A stretch of 64,000 nt of DNA from Acetobacter aceti NBRC 14818 (GTDB lineage Bacteria > Pseudomonadota > Alphaproteobacteria > Acetobacterales > Acetobacteraceae): contig NZ_AP023410.1 in assembly GCF_000193495.2 (NCBI RefSeq), forward strand, positions 1,922,001-1,986,000. Direction: 5' to 3'. This document shows positions 8,172 through 16,053 of this stretch, in pieces; within the stretch, counting starts at the first letter, position 1; each line of letters begins with the position of its first letter. The position numbers were made by a program, and so were the translations under genes. The notes below the pieces were generated by a model, which was given only the letters and a program-made list of their open reading frames with translations, made no database searches and was not told the origin of the DNA.

Positions 8172-9293
8172 TCAACGGCGGCGTGATTTAGGCGACGTTG
8201 ACGCCTTTGCCGACTTTGACGGAGATTTTGTCGTTTTCGCCTGCTGTGTTTTGGGCGCTTTTCCCGAAGAGACCGCAGCGGACGCAGCTACTTTTACTGC
8301 CGGCTTTACTGAAGGCCTGGTAGCAGGACGCCCGAGCTTCGCAGGTTTCCTGACCGGAGCAACTTCTTCCTCTTCCTCAAGAAGGGCAAGATCTTCCTCA
8401 AGAACCTCTTCCAGTGCTTCGGCTTCCCGTCGGGCGGCGGCTACAGCCGGGTCACGCGGAATGATCGTGACCCGGAAAGCTTCCAGCGGCGCCAGACTAT
8501 CAGATTCAGCCGTCTCATCTTCACCGACCGGACCAATTTCAGTGCCGTCCGTGAAGGTAGCCTCCAATTCGCAGAGATACTCCTCTGCAGCATCACCCTT
8601 CAGTCTCACGCGCAGGCCAAGAATTGGCAGCGCCATGCCGCGGCTGCCACAGTATTTGCCGCCTTCCGTCCAGGGTGAAAGCCAGCCTTTACCAAGAACG
8701 GCCTGATATTCGATGTCTTCGGGCGCAATCAGCTTGCCGGGAGAGATACCGAAACCCTCGATCCAGAAACGGCTGCCGGGCTTGCCCATCCATTCACCAA
8801 GCATGACGCCGACATCACCCCGACGCTGGATGTGCGCGCCGACTTCGAACTGCTGCCCCGGAGCCGCCGCGACACCCGTCGGTGCCGGAGAAGGAATATT
8901 GGCGACCGCGCCCTGCCCCTGAGGGGCGGCGGCAACCGGCGCCCCCGCAGCATCGCTGAGGCGAACAACCTGAAGACGCGGTGCTTCGTGCGGACTGCCG
9001 GCCTCCTGATAAATCGTCACCAGAACCTGCGCCGGCCCCTGCATGACGCGGATCAGGGCAGCATTATTCTGACCGCCGAGCCAGCCTGTATCGTCAAAGG
9101 TCGAAATTGTGACGGCGCCGTTCACAAGTGGCGGCTGGGTGAGACGAACACCGGGAAGGCCGCGCGGGCTGGGCGGCTCCTGGGACGGCACATGGAAAAC
9201 ACAGAATAATCCCCGATCAAGGGTCATCAGGTGTCCTGACACCTTCAGGTCGATGACACGATTCTGATTCTGGGACTGACCACTCTGGGACAT
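8172..9293 (-). CDS. Beta-rich protein of unknown function with acidic then basic C-terminal tail
   Basis: A 373-residue protein, not firmly recognised. The first 130 residues look beta-rich (VIDLKVSGHLMTLDRG, then QVLVTIYQEAG). Residues about 165-270 contain two Gly/Trp-rich units: GEWMGKPGSRFWIEGFGISP, and a unit running from GKGWLSPWTEGGKYCGSRG to LGLRVRLKG. Their GW...GG..G..G..I pattern recalls hydrophobic-W (ChW) repeats found on bacterial surface proteins; this similarity is by eye only. An acidic stretch (EALEEVLEEDLALLEEEEE) is followed by about 65 residues rich in Lys, Ala, Ser and Pro ending KSRRR. No signal peptide is visible. It sits between two glycosyltransferase genes, so it may be a glycosylated or glycan-binding partner (inference). 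Confidence 0.7.
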   Translation of the reverse strand: MSQSGQSQNQNRVIDLKVSGHLMTLDRGLFCVFHVPSQEPPSPRGLPGVRLTQPPLVNGAVTISTFDDTGWLGGQNNAALIRVMQGPAQVLVTIYQEAGSPHEAPRLQVVRLSDAAGAPVAAAPQGQGAVANIPSPAPTGVAAAPGQQFEVGAHIQRRGDVGVMLGEWMGKPGSRFWIEGFGISPGKLIAPEDIEYQAVLGKGWLSPWTEGGKYCGSRGMALPILGLRVRLKGDAAEEYLCELEATFTDGTEIGPVGEDETAESDSLAPLEAFRVTIIPRDPAVAAARREAEALEEVLEEDLALLEEEEEVAPVRKPAKLGRPATRPSVKPAVKVAASAAVSSGKAPKTQQAKTTKSPSKSAKASTSPKSRRR

Positions 9294-9403
9294 AAATTCG
9301 TTCCGTAGGTTGTTCTGAATAAGGTTTCAGCTATTCCGGGGATATTCTGCCCACTAAAGCAGACAGACAAGGTGGCAATTGATCTGTGTTTGAATAGAAC
9401 TCT

Positions 9404-12400
9404 TCACGATGGCCTTTCGACTGAGTGCTGACAGAGAGAAATCAATATCACGTTAAACTGCTCTGCCGATATACCAAGCGGCAGGATGTGGCCTCTTCCT
9501 GTTGTCCGTATCCGGTCTGCAACAGCTCCAAGATCGAAAGCCGCAGCATTCAGGCCCGCCCGCCATGTCACGCCCAGAGCGAAACACCATGTTTCAGGCC
9601 ATATCGACGGAATAAGTCCATAATCCGGCAACTGCGCCCGAATCAGCGCGGTCGCTTCCTCTTCACGATAACTGCCTGTGACGTAGACATGGCCGGTTTC
9701 CATAAGGGTCGCGTCGTCAGGCGTATGCCCGACAATCACATATTCTATTGGCCGCCCCTGCTCACGGGCTTCACGGGCCGCAGCCAGCAGGACATCATAG
9801 CCTTTTTCCTTCCCGATCGCCCCGACCACGCAGACCCGGAAGCGACCGGGCGTGCGCGGCAGACCCATGATGGAGCACTGAGAGGACGATGAAGGAAGAA
9901 GTCGACAGTACTGCGCCAGCGACAGATCAGGACGGTCATCCTCAAGCGGGGCAATAATCGGCTCAAGCGCGGGGAAATGACGACGCATCCGCTGAGCTGT
10001 ATCGTCGGAGGGAACGATCACGGACCGCGCCGCTGCCAGTTCCCTGGCCGACCGCAAGACATAATCGGCAACCGGCATATCGTCATCCACACTCCGGCCC
10101 AGCGTCGCCACGCATGTCTCGCAGGTGGCAACATCCGGTTCGCCACAGTAACGACGCGTCCTGCCTACAAGAGAGATACGGGGGCAGAACCAGATATAGT
10201 CATGCACATACACATCATAGGGAACACCAAGCACGGATGCGATTTCCCGCATGGCCATGTGATGGCCACTGGCATGGTGCCATTCGATATGATCGACTAG
10301 ATCTGCCGTCAGCAGGCGAAGCAGGCGTGGCCATTCGGTCGGCAGACTGAAACGCAGATTCGGAAAGGAAGCGGACAGAATATCGTCTTCGTCCACTCCG
10401 CCCTCAATGCGACAGCCCCTTTTGACCGGACGGATCAGCACGGGACGAATCCCGCTTGCTTTCAACATGGCCGCACGCTGACGCACCACACGTTCGACAC
10501 CGCCGCCATAATCATGCGTCACCATCAGCACGACCGGGCATGTCTCACCGGAAGAATTTTCCCGGGAATACAGACGCGTCGCCCGACGCCAGCGCAGAAG
10601 ATCAATCTTTCGTCGCGCCTCGAACAACGGATCGGCAGCCACATGCCCGGCGATCTGCGCGTTGTAATCGGGATACATCCGATTGAGCAGGGTCAGATTG
10701 CGCCGGAGCAGGCCGGTGCGGGTGGCCCCAAACGAGACCGACCCCACATGCGCAACATACGCTCCGGGAGCCGCGACATTCCGCCATCCCGCCTGAGAGG
10801 CGCGCAGGCAGAAATCATTTTCCTCACCATAGCCCTGCGCAAACAGATCGGCTCGCAACAGGCCTATCTGTTCCAGACAGTCGTGACGGATATAAAGGCA
10901 GAACCCATGCCCCGTCGGAATATCGATGGCCACGCCCTTGTTGGCGGAGCGGGCCAGCTTCATCAAAATGGCCGTCTGGTCGAGCGTGGGTGTCGGGTTT
11001 GTCTCGACCACATTCGGATAGGACAGAATGGTCGCATCGTTCGACAGCGGCGTGACCGTGCCGATCTCAGGCGCACTCCAGGCAACCGTCTGCAACTCTT
11101 CAAGCCAGTCACCGGCGACAAGCGTGTCGCTGTTCAGCAGCACGATATCACGAGCGCGAGCCTGACCGGACAGGGCCGCCTCCAGACCCAGATTGGCCGT
11201 CGCGACAAACCCAAGATTGATCGCATTGTCTTTCACGGAGACTCGTGAGTCTTTCGCAAAACGACGCAGCATCAGCGCCATCTCCGGCTCCGGCGATGCA
11301 TCATTGATGACCAGAACACGGGGGCTATTACGGGATGCGACCGGTAGCGACGCCAGCACGCTTTCAAGACAGGCCTTTGTGCCTGCCACGTCGCGATAGA
11401 CCGGAATGACAATCAGCACAGCGGCACTGGAGCTTCGGTTTTTTGTCGAGACTGGCGTCGAACGCGACTTCTTACGAGAGACCTGTTTTTTGCTTCTGGA
11501 CGTTGGGGATACACGCCCCGGCTCGAGCGGACTGCCTGTCAGATCCCTTCCTGTTTCATCAACAATTCGAATCGAGCCCGCAGCCAGTTCCTCACCTGAC
11601 AGAGCAATCTGCCGAAAGCGGGACAAGGGAATATCGGAGTTGGCGTCCGGCGAAAGCTCTTCCGCCGTAAAGCTCATAATCTCACGGTCTGTGGAGGCTT
11701 CAAGAACCCGCAGCGAAGGGGCTCGATCCGGATTGGCTGGATGCCATACCCATCCGACCACGCCCTCATCCGCCGCTTCAACCAGTCCTTCGACCCGCAT
11801 GGCCACGGAAGGATAAAGCGGGCTACCCGGAAGCGGATAACCATCCCACAGAACTTCCAGACGGTCCGTGCTCCAGAAATCATCCGGAGTGTCTGGATGC
11901 AGCAGGCCTGTTTCGTCCCGCAGGACAGAACAGACCTCACCATCAACGAGGACAGTCAATCGGTCAGATACCGGAGAGAGCCGCTTTTTACGCCGGGCTG
12001 GACGATGATCCGCATCAGCCACAGGCAAACGGCTGATGTCACCGCCTATCCTGATCGCGCCCTGATCATCCAGCCCACACCAGCCGGGACAGCCCGCCGC
12101 CGTCATGATCCGATCAGCCAGAAGCGCCATGTCTTCTGTGCAGACATGACGCGAAAGCGCCCGCCTCAATGCACCGACCGCCGCTTCCGTCTGTCCCTGC
12201 CTGAGACAGGTGGCCGCGAGCATGCACCAGAGTCGGGCCACGTCATGGCGGGCTGTCAGTGTTTCAAGAAGAGCGATCGCTCCGACGCCATTTCCGCAGG
12301 CCTGTCGGACCACGGCGAGAAGCAGCATCACATTCGGACTGTCGGACGTCATCCGGTGAGCACGTTCCAACCACCCGAGTGCGCCGACGGTATCCCCTGC

Positions 12401-12601
12401 CTTCCAGCAGGCTTCCCCATTATCGAACGAATTCTGGGCCTGCTCACAGGCCCATTTTTCCCAGTTTTCCCGATCCTGCGGCGTTATGAGGCCCGCTATG
12501 GCCGAATCGTTGTCATCTGCAATCTCTGCGCTCAGAGCTTCCGCCACTGCCGTTCCGGAAGAGGATCGGGAACGGCCTCGGGCTGTCGAACGTCTGGCCA
12601 A
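9404..12601 (-). CDS. Bifunctional glycosyltransferase (GT2-GT4 fusion) with TPR-like N-terminus
   Basis: A 1065-residue fusion. It begins with a basic Ser/Arg-rich stretch (MARRSTARGRSRSSSG). Residues about 50-170 are TPR-like helices (DTVGALGWLERAHRM, GAIALLETL). A middle region of unknown fold (about 190-370) precedes a basic linker (SRSKKQVSRKKSRS). The GT2 domain (about 395-650) has VIPVYRD, VLVINDASPEP, the metal-binding LLNSDTLVAG and the acceptor-site GYGEENDFCLRASQAGW. The GT4 domain (about 690-1065) starts with VVLMVTHDYGGGVERVV and contains CVVGAIGKEKGYDVLLAA and PSIWPETWCFAL. A Cys cluster RYCGEPDVATCETC lies in between. Such two-headed enzymes usually build repeating or capping glycan units. 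It starts 6 bp after the Sel1 gene, so the two are one transcript. Confidence 0.88.
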   Translation of the reverse strand: MARRSTARGRSRSSSGTAVAEALSAEIADDNDSAIAGLITPQDRENWEKWACEQAQNSFDNGEACWKAGDTVGALGWLERAHRMTSDSPNVMLLLAVVRQACGNGVGAIALLETLTARHDVARLWCMLAATCLRQGQTEAAVGALRRALSRHVCTEDMALLADRIMTAAGCPGWCGLDDQGAIRIGGDISRLPVADADHRPARRKKRLSPVSDRLTVLVDGEVCSVLRDETGLLHPDTPDDFWSTDRLEVLWDGYPLPGSPLYPSVAMRVEGLVEAADEGVVGWVWHPANPDRAPSLRVLEASTDREIMSFTAEELSPDANSDIPLSRFRQIALSGEELAAGSIRIVDETGRDLTGSPLEPGRVSPTSRSKKQVSRKKSRSTPVSTKNRSSSAAVLIVIPVYRDVAGTKACLESVLASLPVASRNSPRVLVINDASPEPEMALMLRRFAKDSRVSVKDNAINLGFVATANLGLEAALSGQARARDIVLLNSDTLVAGDWLEELQTVAWSAPEIGTVTPLSNDATILSYPNVVETNPTPTLDQTAILMKLARSANKGVAIDIPTGHGFCLYIRHDCLEQIGLLRADLFAQGYGEENDFCLRASQAGWRNVAAPGAYVAHVGSVSFGATRTGLLRRNLTLLNRMYPDYNAQIAGHVAADPLFEARRKIDLLRWRRATRLYSRENSSGETCPVVLMVTHDYGGGVERVVRQRAAMLKASGIRPVLIRPVKRGCRIEGGVDEDDILSASFPNLRFSLPTEWPRLLRLLTADLVDHIEWHHASGHHMAMREIASVLGVPYDVYVHDYIWFCPRISLVGRTRRYCGEPDVATCETCVATLGRSVDDDMPVADYVLRSARELAAARSVIVPSDDTAQRMRRHFPALEPIIAPLEDDRPDLSLAQYCRLLPSSSSQCSIMGLPRTPGRFRVCVVGAIGKEKGYDVLLAAAREAREQGRPIEYVIVGHTPDDATLMETGHVYVTGSYREEEATALIRAQLPDYGLIPSIWPETWCFALGVTWRAGLNAAAFDLGAVADRIRTTGRGHILPLGISAEQFNVILISLCQHSVERPS

Positions 12602-12607
12602 CGATCC

Positions 12608-14440
12608 CTAACCAACGGCCGGATGAGAGTCTGCGGGCCGGACCTCATCTGTGGAAGCGGCAGGTTTTTCAACGCTGCTGTCTTCTTCCGGCTTCGCCTC
12701 CCGCAAGGGAAATTTCAGCTGCGCCATGTCCGCACTGGCCTGCGCCAGTCCGGCGGCCTCGGCCTTGCGATACCAGACAAGCCCTTCCTCCATGTCGGGC
12801 TCTCCGGCAAGGCCACGCGTGAGATAACGGCCCATCATCAGCTGCGCACCAACATGCCCGCGTTCGGCGGCCTGACGGAACCATCCAAAAGCCAGCTGCC
12901 GGTCTTCGGGAACATCATGCCCACCGCCCAGCATGGCGCCCAGCGCAAACATGCTGTTGGCATTTCCCTGCTTTGCTGCGCGTTCGAACATGATGAACGC
13001 TTCCGCATGATCCGCAGGACCACCCTCTCCCGCGACCAGAAGCTGCGCGTAATGATGTTCGGCGTCCACCATGCCTTCGACAGCCGCCTTGCGAATCCAT
13101 TCGCGTCCCTCTTCGGGATTGGCTGGCACACCACGTCCGTCGATCAGCATCCGACCGTACCAGTACTGCGCGTTGATGATGCCATCAGCCGCCTTGCGCA
13201 TCCAGTGCGCCGCCTGCTCTTCATCCCGTTCCGTGCCAACGCCCTCAGCGAGACAGACGCCGAAATTGAAGGCAGCGATCAGATCACCCGAATGCGCCGC
13301 TTTTTCATACAGGGCCTTGGTCGCCAGCCTGTCCTCGGCTGTGCCGCCCCCCATCAGAAGCAGATTGCCCAGATCGGCGGAACTGGCGGCGTCTCCCTTT
13401 TCGGAAGCGTAGCGGAACCACTTCGTCGCCTCGTCCTCATCACGGGTGACGCCTGCGCCTGTGAGATACAGCATCCCGAGTGCGCGGGCAGAGGCAGCAT
13501 GACCGCCGTCTGCGGCGCGGCGGTACCAGTTCGCGGCTTCAAGATAATTGGGCGACAGATCGACTCCGCGTGCATGGATGTCACCCAGCAGGGCGCAGGC
13601 TTCCGTGTCCCCGGCGAGTGCCGCCTTGCGCAGCCACGTCTCGCCTTTCGAAATATCCTTCTCAATGCCGCGCCCTTCAAGAAGGGCCAGTCCATAACGG
13701 GCCTGCGCCGAACGGACATTGTGGGCGGCCGCCTTACCGTAACACTCGGTGGCGGCAACCGGATCGTGAGGCGCGCCCGCACCGCGCTCATAGGCGATAC
13801 CCATAAGATAGAGAGCCGAACCGACATTGGCGTCGGCCGCAATCTTGAGATGCTCTATCGCCTTGGCCAGCTCCGCATCAGACCGGGCTGAATGCAGTCC
13901 TGCCAGGCCGAGGCCGAGATATCCTTGTGGACTGCCGCCCTTGGCCGCCCGCTCGTACCAGACGAGGGATTCCTCAGGATTACGCAGATCCTCCGGTCCT
14001 GCGTTCAGCACATAGCCGTAGAGAGCCTGAGCATCCGGATTCTCGGCGTCTGCCGCCAGTTTTGACCAATGCGCAGCCCGATGAAAGTTGGGCTGACCCG
14101 TCACATTCTGTGCGACATCCGTCAGATTGAAGGAATCGCTTTCGACGGCTTCCGGCAGACCGACCAGATACAGTGTCGCCAGAACGAACTGCGCCTCGAT
14201 CCACTCGGCTTCCGCAGCCCTGCGGAGCCACCGGCCACCTTCCACCAGATCACGCGGAATGCCGATACCGTCGAGATAAAGACGGGCGAGACGGAACTGC
14301 GCCTCCGGCATACCGGTCTGGGCAGCAGCGCTGATTTCGGCAAAGCCCCCCGCGAAATCCTCAGCTTCAATAAGCTGGAGGCCGTACTGAAGCCGCTTCT
14401 CGGGTGAGCGGCGGGTAAACAGGCGTGAAAGCAGACTCAA
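12608..14440 (-). CDS. Sel1-repeat (SLR) protein
   Basis: A 610-residue protein made almost wholly of tandem Sel1-like repeats of about 36 residues. They show the pattern A-x-x-x-Y/L-G-x-x-x-x-x-G-x-G-x-x-x-D-x-x-x-A-x-x-W-x-x-K-A-A, for example GIPRDLVEGGRWLRRAAEAEW, split over the sequence; I count at least a dozen units. The repeats form an alpha-solenoid scaffold for protein contacts. There is no signal peptide or membrane segment, so it is probably cytoplasmic. The C-terminal 30 residues are acidic/polar. It lies between the HlyD adaptor and the double glycosyltransferase on the same strand, so it may organise glycosylation with secretion (inference). Confidence 0.9.
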   Translation of the reverse strand: MSLLSRLFTRRSPEKRLQYGLQLIEAEDFAGGFAEISAAAQTGMPEAQFRLARLYLDGIGIPRDLVEGGRWLRRAAEAEWIEAQFVLATLYLVGLPEAVESDSFNLTDVAQNVTGQPNFHRAAHWSKLAADAENPDAQALYGYVLNAGPEDLRNPEESLVWYERAAKGGSPQGYLGLGLAGLHSARSDAELAKAIEHLKIAADANVGSALYLMGIAYERGAGAPHDPVAATECYGKAAAHNVRSAQARYGLALLEGRGIEKDISKGETWLRKAALAGDTEACALLGDIHARGVDLSPNYLEAANWYRRAADGGHAASARALGMLYLTGAGVTRDEDEATKWFRYASEKGDAASSADLGNLLLMGGGTAEDRLATKALYEKAAHSGDLIAAFNFGVCLAEGVGTERDEEQAAHWMRKAADGIINAQYWYGRMLIDGRGVPANPEEGREWIRKAAVEGMVDAEHHYAQLLVAGEGGPADHAEAFIMFERAAKQGNANSMFALGAMLGGGHDVPEDRQLAFGWFRQAAERGHVGAQLMMGRYLTRGLAGEPDMEEGLVWYRKAEAAGLAQASADMAQLKFPLREAKPEEDSSVEKPAASTDEVRPADSHPAVG

Positions 14441-14601
14441 GAGCAGTCCTCCCCGGGCATGGCTGGATCGGCAGAATACCGCAGGATGATCATCATGTAT
14501 GACAGCCTGCGCAGACTGTCAGATAAGGCCGCTCCGGATAGACAGGCTCCGGTCGTGAGCGGTGAGACGACCGGAGCAGGGAAACAAAGACATGAAATCC
14601 G

Positions 14602-16050
14602 TTATGGTTCTCGCATACCATCGGTGACCAGAGGCAGGATGCTGTTGAGCAGGAACTGCATCACGGTACGCTTGCCCACCTGAATGTCCGCTGTCACAGG
14701 CATACCCGGATGCGGATGGAAGAAGGACGGCACGCCATGAAGTGTATAACGATCCACACGCAGACGCACACGGTAATAGGCCTGCTGTGCAGCACTCGGG
14801 TCCGAAGACTGTGAAGCTGACCCACCGCCACCGCCAGCACCGCCGCCCTGCGCACTGAAGGAGTCCGCACTGATTTCGCGCACGGTGGCTTCGGCGCCGC
14901 CATACTGGGCGAAGGGGAAGGTCGCGAATTTCAGCAGGGCCTTGTCGCCCAGCTGCACAAAGCCCGCCTCCGAACCATTGAGATGCGCCTCAACTTCCAG
15001 ACCGCTGCCAACCGGCACCAGAGTCATGAGCTCATTACCGGTGGTAATGACCGAGCCGATCGACAGCCTTGCGATCGTCAGGACAATAGAGTCCTCACCG
15101 GCCACCAGCGTCGTCATGCTTTTGCGCAGCTTGGCCTTACGATAATTGCTTTCCGCCTCGGAGAGATGGCGCTGCCCATCGCTGAGATCGTGATAGATCT
15201 GGGCTTTCCACGTCTCGATATAGTTCTGCCGCTCGGAAACCAGTGCGCGAATCTTGCTGCGGGCGCTGGCGGCCTGCTGCTGCGCGCCAATCTGCGACCG
15301 CTCATTCTCCATCAGTTCGCTCTGCGCGCCCAGTGTGGAGAGACGGCTGCCAACCTGATCCTGCTGCAGACGCAGACGCATGGTGTGAACATCACGGGCG
15401 ACTTTGGCCTTGGCGCCGTACATGGCGGCATTGGCCAGAAAACCCTGAAGATCACTGGTCTGCGAAGCGATCTGTTCCTGGTAATTATTTACCTTCGCGT
15501 CGAACTCGGCCTTGCGGCGCAGGAAGGTCGCCGCCTCCTGCGTTGTCGCCGGGTTGCCCGGATCGGGCACGTAATCACGGCCTTCCGCTTCCGCGCTCAG
15601 ACGATCCACCTCGGCGGAATAGCTCTGGTTCAGGGCCAGCATGTTCTCGATATCAGCGTCGCTGATGGTCGGGTCGAGATGGGAAAGCACCTGCCCTTTG
15701 TGAACAAAGTCCCCCTCATGCACGTCGATGCTGCGGATGATCGATGTTTCCAGCGGCTGGACCACGAGGGTCTGCTGGGTCGAGACGATCTTGCCGGGCG
15801 TCGTCACCACGCGATTGAGCGGGAAGACGCTCATGACGACCACACTGGCGAGCGTAAGACCGCCAATCAGCCAGGTGATGTACTGAGCGGTCGCCGTGGG
15901 CGGCATGTTGACCAGCGCAGCACTGGGTGAATGAAATTCAAGCAGCGCCGGAGGCAGGTCATTCGGGGCAAAAGGATCTGTCGCTTCCGGAAGGAAGTCC
16001 GAAGATTTCTCTTCATCACCGGAGGCGGGCACAACGTCCTGCTGGGTCAT
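14602..16050 (-). CDS. HlyD-family type I secretion adaptor (membrane fusion protein)
   Basis: Periplasmic adaptor of 482 residues linking an inner-membrane ABC exporter to a TolC-type outer-membrane channel. A cytoplasmic N-terminus (about 55 residues) is followed by one membrane span (TWLIGGLTLASVVVMSVFPL). A lipoyl half-motif follows (VVQPLETSIIRSIDVHEGD, FVHKGQVLSHLDP), then long coiled-coil helices (about 130-320), and a C-terminal beta-barrel and HlyD_D23-like region with LMTLVPVGSGLEVEAHL. A Gly/Ser-rich insertion (QGGGAGGGGGSASQSSDPSA) interrupts the late beta domain. The conserved C-terminal GMPVTADI motif is present. It begins 3 bp after the ABC transporter gene. No TolC gene is in the window. 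Confidence 0.93.
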   Translation of the reverse strand: MTQQDVVPASGDEEKSSDFLPEATDPFAPNDLPPALLEFHSPSAALVNMPPTATAQYITWLIGGLTLASVVVMSVFPLNRVVTTPGKIVSTQQTLVVQPLETSIIRSIDVHEGDFVHKGQVLSHLDPTISDADIENMLALNQSYSAEVDRLSAEAEGRDYVPDPGNPATTQEAATFLRRKAEFDAKVNNYQEQIASQTSDLQGFLANAAMYGAKAKVARDVHTMRLRLQQDQVGSRLSTLGAQSELMENERSQIGAQQQAASARSKIRALVSERQNYIETWKAQIYHDLSDGQRHLSEAESNYRKAKLRKSMTTLVAGEDSIVLTIARLSIGSVITTGNELMTLVPVGSGLEVEAHLNGSEAGFVQLGDKALLKFATFPFAQYGGAEATVREISADSFSAQGGGAGGGGGSASQSSDPSAAQQAYYRVRLRVDRYTLHGVPSFFHPHPGMPVTADIQVGKRTVMQFLLNSILPLVTDGMREP

Positions 16051-16053
16051 CGG

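Noticed and set aside
7089..8186. A 365-codon plus-strand open frame opposite the GT4 gene
   Set aside because: The minus-strand GT4 shows clear enzyme motifs; the antisense frame has no family match and no suitable ribosome-binding site.
11741..13891. A 716-codon open frame on the plus strand opposite the Sel1 and double-glycosyltransferase genes
   Set aside because: It crosses two well-supported minus-strand genes, its translation is low in protein-like motifs, and GC-rich coding DNA often leaves the antisense frame open.
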